In this document: in pieces, positions 17,586 through 26,571 of the stretch
How positions within the stretch are numbered: position 1 is the first letter of the stretch
Layout: each line of letters begins with the position of its first letter
Assembly: GCA_946497695.1 (NCBI GenBank)
Contig: CAMMLJ010000002.1
Span: 62,001 to 126,000, forward strand
Length of the DNA stretch: 64,000 bases
Direction of reading: 5' to 3'
Origin: an uncultured Clostridium sp.
GTDB lineage: Bacteria; Bacillota; Clostridia; TANB77; CAG-508
The notes under the pieces: model-generated
The model's database searches: none
The model's input: the letters and a program-made list of their open reading frames with translations, nothing else
Told to the model about the DNA's origin: nothing
Position numbers and translations under genes: made by a program

Positions 17586-18524
17586 ATGAAAATAGCTTTT
17601 ATGTTTCCAGGTCAAGGAGCACAAACTGTAGGAATGGGAAAAGATTTATATGACAAGTATGAAGAAATAAGAGAAGTATATAAAAAAGCTTCAGAAATAT
17701 CAGGAAAAGATATAGCAGAATTAACATTTAATTCTACAATGGAAGAATTAAGTAAAACAGAAAATACACAACTTGCAATAGCAACAATGAGTTTAGGAAT
17801 TTTAAAAGTATTAGAAAATAAAGGAATAAGACCAGACATAACAGTAGGATTAAGCTTAGGAGAATATCCAGCATTAATAAGTGGAGGATACTTAAGTTTT
17901 GAGGACGGAATCACGTTATTAAAGCATCGTGGATATTTAATGGGAAATAAAGTAGAACCAGGAAATTACAGTATGGCTGCAATAATCGGTTTGGATAGCA
18001 AAATCATAGAAGAAGTATGCTCAGAAATTGCAGCAAAAGGAATATTTATTTCACCTGCAAATTATAATTATTCTGGTCAAACAGTAATTTCAGGAGAAGA
18101 AGAAGCTATTAATTTAGCAATAGAAGCTTTAAAAGAAAAAGGAGCAAAAAGAGCTTTAAAATTAGCAACAGGAGGACCTTTCCATACAACAAAATTAAAT
18201 GAAGCAAAAGAACTATATACAGAAAAATTAAAAGAAGTAAAATTTAATACACAAGCTCCAAAAGCAAAAGTAATAAAAAATCTAGATGGAACATTTTATA
18301 ATGAAAATGATGATATGGTAGATGTTTTATCAAGACATATCGTAAGTTCTGTAAGATTTGACAAAGCAATACAAACAATGCAAGACAATGGAATAGATAC
18401 ATATGTAGAAATAGGACCAGGAAAAACACTAACAGGCTTTGTTAAAAAAGAAAACAAAGAAGCAAATGTTATTAATATTAATAGTGTAGAGTCACTAGAA
18501 GCATTTTTGGATAGTTTAAAATAA
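17586..18524 (+). CDS. fabD: malonyl-CoA:ACP transacylase
   Basis: Transfers malonyl from CoA to ACP, supplying the extender unit. The 312-residue product begins with IAFMFPGQGAQTVGMGKD, has the nucleophile motif GLSLGEYPAL (Ser90), and the catalytic His200 in GGPFHTTKL; VEIGPGKTLTGF near the C-terminus is also typical. AAGGAAG lies before the ATG. The acpP gene that often sits between fabH and fabD in clostridia is absent here. Confidence 0.95.
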   Translation: MKIAFMFPGQGAQTVGMGKDLYDKYEEIREVYKKASEISGKDIAELTFNSTMEELSKTENTQLAIATMSLGILKVLENKGIRPDITVGLSLGEYPALISGGYLSFEDGITLLKHRGYLMGNKVEPGNYSMAAIIGLDSKIIEEVCSEIAAKGIFISPANYNYSGQTVISGEEEAINLAIEALKEKGAKRALKLATGGPFHTTKLNEAKELYTEKLKEVKFNTQAPKAKVIKNLDGTFYNENDDMVDVLSRHIVSSVRFDKAIQTMQDNGIDTYVEIGPGKTLTGFVKKENKEANVININSVESLEAFLDSLK

Positions 18525-18562
18525 TTTTTTTAAGTAAAAATTCAAATAAAGGAGAGAAAAAA

Positions 18563-19297
18563 ATGGAAAAGAAAGTAGCTTTAATTACAGGAGGTTCAAG
18601 AGGAATCGGAAAGGCAATTGCAGAGAAATTTGCTAAAAATGGATATGATTTAGTAATAAATTATGTTTCAGACAATACAGACTTAGATGCAATTAAAGAA
18701 GAATTTAAACAATATGGTTCAGAAGTATTAATGGAAAAAGCAGATGTAAGTAATTATGAAGAATGCGAAAAAATGGTAATATCAGCAATAGAAAAATTTG
18801 GAAGAATAGATGTATTAGTAAACAATGCTGGAGTTACAAGAGATAATTTATTAATGAGAATGAAAGAAGAAGACTTCGATAAAGTAATTTCTATAAATCT
18901 AAAAGGAACATTTAATTTAACAAAATTAGTAACACCATATATGATGAAAAGAAGAGAAGGAAGAATAGTAAGTATATCATCTGTAGTTGGAGTTATGGGA
19001 AATGCTGGACAATCAAATTATGCGGCATCAAAAGCAGGAATTATAGGATTTACAAAAAGTGTTGCAAAAGAACTTGCATCAAGAAATATATTAGCAAATT
19101 GTGTAGCTCCTGGATTTATAGCTACAGATATGACAGCAGTATTAAATGATAAGGTAAAAGAAAGTATTAATGCACAAATTCCTTTAAAGAGAATGGGAAC
19201 TGCAGAAGAAATTGCAAACGCAGTTTACTTCTTAGGAGGCGAAGAAAATACATATATAACAGGTCAAACATTAAATATAGATGGGGGTATGATTTAG
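18563..19297 (+). CDS. fabG: 3-oxoacyl-ACP reductase
   Basis: NADPH-dependent reductase of the beta-ketoacyl-ACP intermediate; short-chain dehydrogenase of 244 residues. The cofactor motif GGSRGIGKAIA is at about residues 10-20, NNAG at about 89-92, and the catalytic Ser in SISSVVG with Tyr153 and Lys157 in NYAASKAG. The C-terminal YITGQTLNIDGGM is characteristic. AAAGGAGAG precedes the ATG. It is followed by fabF after 1 nt. Confidence 0.95.
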   Translation: MEKKVALITGGSRGIGKAIAEKFAKNGYDLVINYVSDNTDLDAIKEEFKQYGSEVLMEKADVSNYEECEKMVISAIEKFGRIDVLVNNAGVTRDNLLMRMKEEDFDKVISINLKGTFNLTKLVTPYMMKRREGRIVSISSVVGVMGNAGQSNYAASKAGIIGFTKSVAKELASRNILANCVAPGFIATDMTAVLNDKVKESINAQIPLKRMGTAEEIANAVYFLGGEENTYITGQTLNIDGGMI

Positions 19298-19298
19298 A

Positions 19299-20540
19299 AT
19301 GGAAAGAAGAGTTGTTGTTACAGGTATAGGAGCAGTTACACCAATAGGAAACACTGCAAAAGATTTTTGGGCAGGAATTAAAGCTGGAAAATGTGGTATT
19401 GATGAAATAACAAAAGTTGATACTGGTGATTTGAAAGTAAAATTAGCAGCAGAAGTAAAAGATTTTAATCCAGAAGACTATTTTGACAGAAGAACAGCAA
19501 GAAGAATGGATTTATATTCACAATATGCTGTAGTAGCATCAAGAGAAGCTTTAAAAGATAGTGGAATTACAGAAGAAAATACAGATATGACAAGAGTAGG
19601 AACTGTTATAGGTTCTGGAATTGGTGGATTAAATACTATGGAAAAAGATATTGGAGCATGTGCATTAAAAGGACCAGATAGAGTATCACCAATGTTTATT
19701 CCGATGGGAATACCAAATATGGCAGCAGGAAATGTGACAATAGACTTAGGGCTTAAAGGAGAATCTGTTGCAATGGTAACTGCCTGTGCAACTGGAACGC
19801 ATTCAATTGGAGAAAGTTATAGAATGATTAAACATGGTTACCAAGATGCAGTACTTGCAGGAGGAACAGAAGCACCAATTACAAAAACAGGTATAGCAGG
19901 TTTCCAAAATATAAAAGCATTAACACAAGCTACAGATAAAAATAGAGCAAGCATACCTTTTGACCTAGAAAGAAGTGGATTTGTTATGGGTGAAGGTGCT
20001 GCTGTTATAGTTCTAGAAGAATTAGAACACGCTAAAAAAAGAGGAGCACATATATATGCAGAAATAGTAGGATATGGAGCATCATCAGATGCATATCATA
20101 TTACATCACCATCACCAGACGGAGAAGGTGCAGCAAGAGCCATGGTATCTGCAATGGAAGATGCTAAAATTAAACCAGCAGATGTTACATATATAAATGC
20201 ACATGGTACATCAACACATTTAAATGATGCTGGAGAAACTATGGCGATAAAAAAAGCTTTAGGAGAAGAAGCAAGCAAAAAGGTTTTAGTAAGTTCTACA
20301 AAGAGTAATACAGGACATTTATTAGGTGCAGCTGGAGGAGTTGAAGCTATTGTTTGCGTTAAAGCAATAGAGGAAGGCTTTGTACCAGCAACAATAAACT
20401 ATAAAGTAGAAGACCCTGAATGTGATTTAGATATAGTTCCAAACGAAGGAAGAAATGTTGAAGTAAAATATGCAATGTCAAATTCATTAGGATTTGGTGG
20501 ACATAATGGATCAATAATATTTAAGAAATATGAAGACTAG
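19299..20540 (+). CDS. fabF: beta-ketoacyl-ACP synthase II
   Basis: Elongating condensing enzyme of type II fatty acid synthesis. The 413-residue protein has the active-site Cys163 in TACATGTHS and the two histidines in [11 protein letters not shown] and [12 protein letters not shown], plus the C-terminal [12 protein letters not shown]. Length is standard for FabF. Its ATG starts one base after the fabG stop, with the ribosome site GGGGGT inside fabG, so the genes are translationally coupled. Confidence 0.96.
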   Translation: MERRVVVTGIGAVTPIGNTAKDFWAGIKAGKCGIDEITKVDTGDLKVKLAAEVKDFNPEDYFDRRTARRMDLYSQYAVVASREALKDSGITEENTDMTRVGTVIGSGIGGLNTMEKDIGACALKGPDRVSPMFIPMGIPNMAAGNVTIDLGLKGESVAMVTACATGTHSIGESYRMIKHGYQDAVLAGGTEAPITKTGIAGFQNIKALTQATDKNRASIPFDLERSGFVMGEGAAVIVLEELEHAKKRGAHIYAEIVGYGASSDAYHITSPSPDGEGAARAMVSAMEDAKIKPADVTYINAHGTSTHLNDAGETMAIKKALGEEASKKVLVSSTKSNTGHLLGAAGGVEAIVCVKAIEEGFVPATINYKVEDPECDLDIVPNEGRNVEVKYAMSNSLGFGGHNGSIIFKKYED

Positions 20541-20551
20541 GGGGAATAAAA

Positions 20552-21004
20552 ATGGAATATTCAGATATTAAAAGATTATTAGATGATATGGGAAATTCTA
20601 AAGTTGATAGTTTAGATATCGAGTTCCCAGATGGAACAAAAATTAAAATGAAGAAAAATGAAGCTAAAATTATAGAAGCTATAGAACCAAGACCAGTACC
20701 AGCTGTAAAAGAAGTTACTTTACCAGCTGAGACAAAAGAAGAGTCAAAAGCAGTAGTAACTACAGAAAATTACAAAGAAGTAAAATCACCAATGGTAGGA
20801 ACATTTTACAGTGCCCCATCACCAAAAGATGAACCATATGTAAAAGTTGGAGACAAAGTAAAAAAAGGTGATGTACTTTGCGTAGTAGAAGCCATGAAAT
20901 TAATGAACGAAATAGAAGCAGAATTTGACGGAGAAATAGTAGAAATCTGCGTTAAAAATGAAGATATGGTAGAATATGGAACTACATTATTTAAAATAAA
21001 ATAG
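20552..21004 (+). CDS. accB: biotin carboxyl carrier protein of acetyl-CoA carboxylase
   Basis: Carries the biotin that moves CO2 from AccC to the carboxyltransferase. The 150 residues comprise an N-terminal acidic helix, a proline/alanine/glutamate-rich linker and the C-terminal biotinyl domain with SPMVGTFY and VEAMKLMNE, where Lys116 is the biotinylation site (substrate of the BirA at 10.85 kb). GGGGG lies before the ATG, 12 nt behind fabF. Repeat copy 3 follows. Confidence 0.95.
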   Translation: MEYSDIKRLLDDMGNSKVDSLDIEFPDGTKIKMKKNEAKIIEAIEPRPVPAVKEVTLPAETKEESKAVVTTENYKEVKSPMVGTFYSAPSPKDEPYVKVGDKVKKGDVLCVVEAMKLMNEIEAEFDGEIVEICVKNEDMVEYGTTLFKIK

Positions 21005-21010
21005 GGATTT

Positions 21011-21047
21011 AAATAGGGATTTGGGGACGTTCCTTTTTTCCCTATTT
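21011..21047. repeat. intergenic palindromic repeat, copy 3
   Basis: AAATAGGGA and TTCCCTATTT arms around TTTGGGGACGTTCC and a T6. It lies between accB and fabZ, inside the fatty acid operon, where it could attenuate expression of fabZ and accC. Confidence 0.8.
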
Positions 21048-21103
21048 AGGATTAGGTTTTATAAGATAAGTATGTTTGAAAATTTTATAAAGGAGAAAAA
21101 ATT

Positions 21104-21526
21104 ATGCTAAATATAAATGAAATAATGGAAATAATTCCACAAAGACCACCATTTTTAATGATAGACAGGGTAGAAGAATTTGTTCCAGGAGAAAGCTGTG
21201 TGGCATATAAAAATGTATGTATAAATGAACCACACTTTCAAGGACATTTTCCTAGAAATCCAATAATGCCTGGAGTTCTTACAATAGAAGCACTAGCACA
21301 AACAGGTGCAGTTGCAATTCTTTCTATGCCAGAAAACAAAGGTAAAAATGCGCTTTTTGGTGGTGTAGATAAATTAAGATTTAAAAGGCAAGTAATTCCA
21401 GGAGATGTTTTAAAATTAGAAGTTAAAATCATCAAAAGAAAAGGTCCAATAGGAGTTGGAGAAGCAATAGCAACAGTAAATGGAGAGGTAGCTGTAAAAG
21501 GTGAACTTACATTTGCAATAGTATAA
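21104..21526 (+). CDS. fabZ: 3-hydroxyacyl-ACP dehydratase
   Basis: Hot-dog-fold dehydratase that forms the trans-2-enoyl-ACP. The 140 residues have the start [20 protein letters not shown] and the active site [23 protein letters not shown], with His48 and Glu62. AAAGGAG precedes the ATG. It stands 100 nt behind accB with repeat copy 3 in the gap, and runs directly into accC. Confidence 0.95.
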   Translation: MLNINEIMEIIPQRPPFLMIDRVEEFVPGESCVAYKNVCINEPHFQGHFPRNPIMPGVLTIEALAQTGAVAILSMPENKGKNALFGGVDKLRFKRQVIPGDVLKLEVKIIKRKGPIGVGEAIATVNGEVAVKGELTFAIV

Positions 21527-21555
21527 TTGTGGATAAGAAAGGATTTGAAATTGAT

Positions 21556-22899
21556 ATGTTAAAAAAGATATTAATTGCAAACAGAGGAGAAATAGCTGTA
21601 AGAATTATAAGAGCTTGTAGAGAAATGGGAATAAAAACCGTTGCAGTATATTCAGAAGCTGACAAAACAGCATTACATACAAAACTTGCAGATGAAGCAA
21701 TATGTATAGGTCCTGCTCCTTCTGTAAAAAGTTACTTAAATGTAAAAGCTATAATAGAAGCAGCTTGCTTAACTGGTGCAGATAGCATTCATCCAGGCTT
21801 TGGATTTTTATCAGAGAATAGCAGCTTTGCAAAGATGTGTGACGAAATAGGTTTAAAATTTATTGGACCAAAACCAGAAATTATAGAACTTATGGGAAAT
21901 AAATCTAAAGCAAAAGAGACTATGAAAAATGCAGGAGTTCCAGTTGTTCCTGGGTCAGACGGATTAATATATACAATGCAAGAAGCAATAAATATATCAA
22001 ACCAAATAGGATATCCAGTAATGCTTAAAGCATCTGCTGGTGGTGGCGGAAAAGGTATAAGAGTTGCATACAATGAAGATGAACTAAAAAAAGCATATGA
22101 AGTTGTAAAACAAGAAGCAGCAATATCTTTTAATGATGATAGTATTTATATAGAGAAATTTATAGAAAATCCAAGACATATAGAAATTCAAGTAATGGCT
22201 GATGAACATGGTAATGCAATCCATTTAGGCGAAAGAGATTGTACTGTACAAAGAAGAAATCAAAAAATGCTAGAAGAAACACCTTCAGGAATAATAGATA
22301 GCAAATTAAGAGAAAAAATGGGAGCTGTAGCTGTTAAAGCTGTTAAGGAAGTTGGATACACAAATGTTGGAACAATAGAATTTTTAGTAGATAAAAATAA
22401 AGATTTCTATTTTATGGAAATGAATACAAGAATTCAAGTAGAACATCCAGTAACAGAAATGGTAACAGGATTAGACTTAATAAAAGAACAAATTCGTATA
22501 GCTTCAGGCGAAAAAATGAAATATAAACAAAAAGATATTATATTTACAGGACACAGTTTAGAAGCTAGAATAAATGCAGAAAATCCAGCTAAAAACTTTA
22601 TGCCATGCCCAGGATTAATAGAAGAATTACATCTTCCAGGTGGAAATGGTGTAAGAGTTGATACAGCTGTATATGCAGGATATAAAGTTCCTCAAAATTA
22701 TGATTCTATGATTGCCAAAGTAATTGTATATGGAAAAGACAGAAAAGAATCAATTGCTAAAATGAAAAGTGCATTATCAGAATTAGTAATTTCAGGAATA
22801 GAAACAAATACAGACTTCATATTAAAAATATTAGACAATGAAAAATTTAAAGCCAATGATTATGATACATCATTTATAGAAAAAGAATTTGGAAAATAA
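21556..22899 (+). CDS. accC: biotin carboxylase subunit of acetyl-CoA carboxylase
   Basis: ATP-dependent carboxylation of biotin on AccB. From ATG 21556 the protein is 447 residues, the usual size, beginning MLKKILIANRGEIAVRIIRACREMG. The ATP-grasp glycine loop is KASAGGGGKGIR (about 156-167); ERDCTVQRRNQK and EMNTRIQVEHPVTE are diagnostic. A GTG at 21529 would add nine residues but has no ribosome site. accD and accA, normally next, are not here. Confidence 0.95.
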   Translation: MLKKILIANRGEIAVRIIRACREMGIKTVAVYSEADKTALHTKLADEAICIGPAPSVKSYLNVKAIIEAACLTGADSIHPGFGFLSENSSFAKMCDEIGLKFIGPKPEIIELMGNKSKAKETMKNAGVPVVPGSDGLIYTMQEAINISNQIGYPVMLKASAGGGGKGIRVAYNEDELKKAYEVVKQEAAISFNDDSIYIEKFIENPRHIEIQVMADEHGNAIHLGERDCTVQRRNQKMLEETPSGIIDSKLREKMGAVAVKAVKEVGYTNVGTIEFLVDKNKDFYFMEMNTRIQVEHPVTEMVTGLDLIKEQIRIASGEKMKYKQKDIIFTGHSLEARINAENPAKNFMPCPGLIEELHLPGGNGVRVDTAVYAGYKVPQNYDSMIAKVIVYGKDRKESIAKMKSALSELVISGIETNTDFILKILDNEKFKANDYDTSFIEKEFGK

Positions 22900-22946
22900 G
22901 GATTCGGAACGTTCGGGATTTGGGGACGTTCCTTTTTTCCCTATTT
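22900..22946. repeat. intergenic palindromic repeat, copy 4
   Basis: GGAACGTTCGGGATTTGGGG followed by the ACGTTCC, T6 and CCCTATT words, directly behind the accC stop. Nearly identical to copy 3 over its right half. It may serve as the operon terminator. Confidence 0.8.
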
Positions 22947-23058
22947 TGAAAAATTATACTCTTTGTATCAATATTTTGAAAATGAATATAACTGTTGTAA
23001 AAATTATTTCTTATCGATATAATGTAAAATAGAAAAAAAGTAGTAGGAGAGATTAGAG

Positions 23059-23688
23059 ATGAAAGATACTATCATTTACTTAATTAGGCATGCTGAAACT
23101 ATTGATGAGAATGGAATTAGAAATACAAATGAAGATTTTCAAATGATTAATGAAAAAGAAATATTATCTGTACAGGGTGAAGAACAAGCTAAGAAATTAA
23201 GTGAAAATATTGAGTTGCAAAATATTGATGTTATTTGGTCAAGTAATTACACAAGAGCAAAAGCTACTGCAAAATATATTGCTAATAGAAATAATTTACA
23301 ATATAATTTAGACGAAAGATTATGTGAGAGAAAACTTGGTAATATAGAAGATTTAGCAAAATTTATGAATGATAAAGAAACTAGAGATCCATCCCGAGAA
23401 CAATTAGCTTTTCCAGAATTTAAAACTCGTGATGGTGAAAGTGCCAATGATACTAATAAGAGAATGAATGAATTTGTTAATGAAGTACTTGAAAAATACA
23501 ATGGAAAAAGAATTGCAATTATAAGTCATGGTGGCTCAATCAAATTTTATTTATTAAGTTATTGTAAGGTAAATGAAAGATTAAATCTTGAATACAAAGA
23601 AAAAGAATTGTCTATAACTTCACCTTGTTTATTAAAAATGATTTTTAGAGATAATAAATTAATAAATTTAGAACGAATAAATTACTAG
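23059..23688 (+). CDS. histidine phosphatase family protein (phosphoglycerate-mutase-like)
   Basis: A 209-residue member of the cofactor-dependent phosphoglycerate mutase/acid phosphatase superfamily. The RHG motif is YLIRHAETIDENG (His near residue 11), the second active-site segment is SSNYTRAKATAKYIA, and the C-terminal histidine is in IISHGGSIKFYLL. Reaction: phosphate monoester hydrolysis by a phosphohistidine intermediate; substrate unknown. AGGAGAG precedes ATG 23059. Monocistronic. Confidence 0.85.
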   Translation: MKDTIIYLIRHAETIDENGIRNTNEDFQMINEKEILSVQGEEQAKKLSENIELQNIDVIWSSNYTRAKATAKYIANRNNLQYNLDERLCERKLGNIEDLAKFMNDKETRDPSREQLAFPEFKTRDGESANDTNKRMNEFVNEVLEKYNGKRIAIISHGGSIKFYLLSYCKVNERLNLEYKEKELSITSPCLLKMIFRDNKLINLERINY

Positions 23689-23785
23689 AAAAAACTATTA
23701 AAGATTATACTTGTACTGTTATAGATGAAAATACAAAGGAGTATTTTAAAATTAGCCTAGCAATAAGTAAACAATAACTGAACTC

Positions 23786-23826
23786 AAATCCCAGTAAAAG
23801 GATAGTATCTTTTTACTGGGATTTTT
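23786..23826 (+). terminator. rho-independent terminator
   Basis: AAATCCCAGTAAAAG pairs with CTTTTTACTGGGATTT around a 9-nt loop, followed by a T-run. It ends the phosphatase transcript. Confidence 0.85.
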
Positions 23827-23909
23827 CTGTTTATAAAAAATACATACTAATCTTGATAGGTTGTATGAGCAAAATTAAGATTAAGAAGAGAGATTAATTA
23901 AATGCAAAA

Positions 23910-23941
23910 AGGGATTTTAGGAACGTCCCCAAATCCCTATT
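23910..23941. repeat. intergenic palindromic repeat, copy 5 (single unit)
   Basis: The cleanest single unit: AGGGATTT and AAATCCCT arms around TAGGAACGTCCCC, itself a partial palindrome. Opposite orientation to copies 3 and 4. Confidence 0.8.
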
Positions 23942-24004
23942 GTCATATATAAAATTTTGGTATAAAATGAAGTCGTAAAAAAGAGAAAAAAGGATGTGCT
24001 TAAA

Positions 24005-25432
24005 ATGAAAAATTATGATGCAATTGTTATAGGAATGGGACCAGGAGCAATATTTTTTGCATATGAGATGATTCAAAAAAATCAAAATAAAAAAATATTG
24101 TTAGTAGAACAAGGAAAGAGAGTAGAAGATAGAAATTGCCCTATAGAAACAATAGGAAAATGTGTAAAATGCAAACCATTTTGTAATATTACAAGTGGAT
24201 TTTCTGGAGCAGGTGCATTTTCTGACGGAAAACTATCTTTATATAATAAAGAAGACGAAGACTTCTATGTAGGAGGAGAACTACATAATTACGTTGGAGT
24301 AAAAGAAACAAAGAAATTAATAGATTATACAGACAAAATATACTTAGATTTTGGAGCAGATCCAAAACTAGAAGGAACGAAGTATAAAAACGAAATAAAC
24401 GAGATAAAGAAAAAAGCCAAAAAAGAAGAAATAACATTAATAGATATTCCAATAAGACATCTAGGAACGGAAAAAGCACATGAACTATACAAAAAATTAG
24501 AAAAATATTTAGAAGAACATAATATAGATTTAATGTTCGAAACAGAAGTAAAAGATTTAATAACAGAAAATAACGAAGCTAAAGGAATTATTGTACATAA
24601 TATAAAAGAAAATTCCGAAGAAAAGGTATATGGAAAAAACATAATAATAGCAGTAGGAAGAAAAGGAGCAAACTGGCTAGTAGACATGTGTAATGCCCAT
24701 AACATCAAAACAGAAGCTGGAGTAGTAGATATAGGTGTAAGATATGAGCTTTCAGACGAAGTAATGAAAGATATAAATACATATATGTACGAAGGTAAAT
24801 TTATCGGTTATCCAGGACCTTTTAAAGATAAAGTAAGAACATTTTGTCAAAATCCAAGCGGATTTGTTTCATCAGAAGTATATGATGAAGGAATAAACTT
24901 AGTTAATGGACATTCATATAAAGACAAGAAAAGCACACATACAAATTTAGCAATACTAGTATCACATCATTTTAATTATCCATTTGATAAACCAATAGAA
25001 TATGGAAGAAATATAGCTAAAAATATAAATGAATTAGGAAATGGAAATATAGTAGTTCAAAGATTAGGAGATATTTACAGAGGAAAAAGAACTTGGGATG
25101 AAGAATTACAAAATAATAAAATTAAGCCAACATTAAAATCAGCAGTTGCAGGAGATATAACATTTGCACTTGGATATAGAACTATGACAGATATTCTTCA
25201 ATTTATAAGGAGTATGGACAAAATAGTAGAAGGATTTGCAAATCCAGAGAATCTATTATATGCACCAGAAATAAAATTTTATAGTAATAAAGTCGTAATA
25301 GACAATAATTTTGAAACAAGCGTAAAAGGATTATATTCTATAGGAGATGGTGGAGGAATGACGAGAGGATTAATGATGGCATCAGCATCTGGAGTGCAAA
25401 TGGCAAGGAATTTAATAAATAAAGGAGTATAA
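24005..25432 (+). CDS. NAD(P)/FAD-dependent oxidoreductase (COG2509 type)
   Basis: Flavoprotein of 475 residues. The Rossmann dinucleotide motif VIGMGPGAIFFAYEMI is at about residues 8-23, and a cysteine-bearing stretch NCPIETIGKCVKCKPFCNITSG follows, with GAGAFSDGKLSLY, the hallmark of the COG2509 dehydrogenases. The C-terminal GLYSIGDGGGMTRGLMMASASG closes the FAD site. Reaction unknown. ATG 24005 is preferred over GTG 23996 because of the AAAAGG spacing. It is followed 1 nt later by a Nudix gene. Confidence 0.85.
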   Translation: MKNYDAIVIGMGPGAIFFAYEMIQKNQNKKILLVEQGKRVEDRNCPIETIGKCVKCKPFCNITSGFSGAGAFSDGKLSLYNKEDEDFYVGGELHNYVGVKETKKLIDYTDKIYLDFGADPKLEGTKYKNEINEIKKKAKKEEITLIDIPIRHLGTEKAHELYKKLEKYLEEHNIDLMFETEVKDLITENNEAKGIIVHNIKENSEEKVYGKNIIIAVGRKGANWLVDMCNAHNIKTEAGVVDIGVRYELSDEVMKDINTYMYEGKFIGYPGPFKDKVRTFCQNPSGFVSSEVYDEGINLVNGHSYKDKKSTHTNLAILVSHHFNYPFDKPIEYGRNIAKNINELGNGNIVVQRLGDIYRGKRTWDEELQNNKIKPTLKSAVAGDITFALGYRTMTDILQFIRSMDKIVEGFANPENLLYAPEIKFYSNKVVIDNNFETSVKGLYSIGDGGGMTRGLMMASASGVQMARNLINKGV

Positions 25433-25433
25433 T

Positions 25434-25880
25434 ATGCATATAAGTGTTAGAGGAATAGTAGAAAAAGATGATGGAATCATCTTAATACATAGAATAAAAC
25501 CAAGAGAAGATGGTACATTAAGAGATTATTTTGTTGTACCTGGCGGAAAGCAAGAAGAAGGGGAAAGCAATTTAGAAACACTAAATAGAGAAATAGAAGA
25601 AGAACTAGGAATTACAGTAGATGTAAAAGAAAAATTAATAGAATATGATGACCAAGCGTATAATGATAGCATTCAAATATTTTACATATGTACACATAAA
25701 GACGGAATAATAGGAACAGGAAATGGCCCAGAAATGACTAATAAAAATGAATATAAAGGTACCTTCGAGCCAGTAGTTGTAAAATATGAAGAACTAAAAA
25801 ATGTGAATTTAGTACCAGAAGCTATTAAAGACTTACTAGTAGAAAGATATGAGGCAATAAAAAATGAAAAGAAGTTATAG
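25434..25880 (+). CDS. Nudix hydrolase
   Basis: A 148-residue Nudix pyrophosphohydrolase. The Nudix box is GGKQEEGESNLETLNREIEEELGI (residues about 38-61), matching GX5EX7REUXEEXGU. The N-terminal IILIHRIKPREDGTLRDYFVVPGG resembles ADP-ribose or NTP-cleaning members; substrate undetermined. AAAGGAG lies before ATG 25434. Overlaps the next gene by 17 nt, indicating coupled translation with the kinase-like protein. Confidence 0.88.
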   Translation: MHISVRGIVEKDDGIILIHRIKPREDGTLRDYFVVPGGKQEEGESNLETLNREIEEELGITVDVKEKLIEYDDQAYNDSIQIFYICTHKDGIIGTGNGPEMTNKNEYKGTFEPVVVKYEELKNVNLVPEAIKDLLVERYEAIKNEKKL

Positions 25881-26553
25881 TTATTTTATAGTAAAACCAG
25901 ATGGGATAAGATATTTAGATGAAATATTAAAAGATTTAGAAGGGAAATTTCAAGAAATAAAATATTATGCAGTAGATGATTTCGAAAGTTTAATTAAAAA
26001 ATTATATCATAGACATTATGAACAAAAAGGTAGTAATTTTGCAAAAGCGTATGCTTCATATTTATATGGAATTAGAGAAATTTTTGGTAATAAAGCATTG
26101 TTAGTATTAGTAGGTGATAGAGAAAAAACATATGAAGAATTATCTAATGATATTTTTGCAGAGAAAACATTAATAAGACAAAAATATATTAATAATAATG
26201 TTGGTATAATTACAAATTTAGGAGATGAAAGAGTTAACTATATAAGATATGTAGACCAAAAAGGAAATTTAAAAAAGCCAAGAATTCTAAATGGAATGGG
26301 TAATATAAGAATAAGCGATATGAATATTATTCATTCACCAGATCCTAATGAAGCAACAACAAAAGAAGAATTACAAATTATTATAAATAGTGGAATTTTA
26401 CAAGACAAAAATCTATTAACGCCAGACACTATTAAAAAAATAAGAGAATATGGAACATTTAATTTTTTTAATGATATGAAAAAAGATGATTATCAGGGAA
26501 ATATAGGACCAGATATATCTGGATTTATTAAATCAGAAATAGACGAAAGATAA
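25864..26553 (+). CDS. nucleoside diphosphate kinase-like protein with insertions
   Basis: A 229-residue protein that keeps the landmarks of nucleoside diphosphate kinase: the N-terminal FIVKPDGIRY (the catalytic-site lysine motif), GNIRISDMNIIHSPDPNEATTKEEL, in which HSPDPNEA corresponds to the family HGSDSxEsA and its phosphohistidine (near residue 157). Ordinary NDKs have about 140-150 residues; here an insert lies between the two motifs and a C-terminal extension follows. Probable NTP/NDP phosphotransfer or binding. Located between Nudix and MazG genes. Confidence 0.65.
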   Translation: MKRSYSYFIVKPDGIRYLDEILKDLEGKFQEIKYYAVDDFESLIKKLYHRHYEQKGSNFAKAYASYLYGIREIFGNKALLVLVGDREKTYEELSNDIFAEKTLIRQKYINNNVGIITNLGDERVNYIRYVDQKGNLKKPRILNGMGNIRISDMNIIHSPDPNEATTKEELQIIINSGILQDKNLLTPDTIKKIREYGTFNFFNDMKKDDYQGNIGPDISGFIKSEIDER

Positions 26554-26571
26554 TATACAAGGGGGAAAAGT

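Larger units (their letters stand above)
23689..24004. other. intergenic region with possible gene remnant, terminator and repeat
   Basis: Bases 23689-23777 are open in one frame (reads EKTIKDYTCTVIDENTKEYF..., ending TAA at 23775-23777) with no start, which looks like the 3' end of a lost gene. It is followed by a terminator (23786-23826) and repeat copy 5 (23910-23941). AAAAGG before ATG 24005 belongs to the next gene. Confidence 0.4.
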
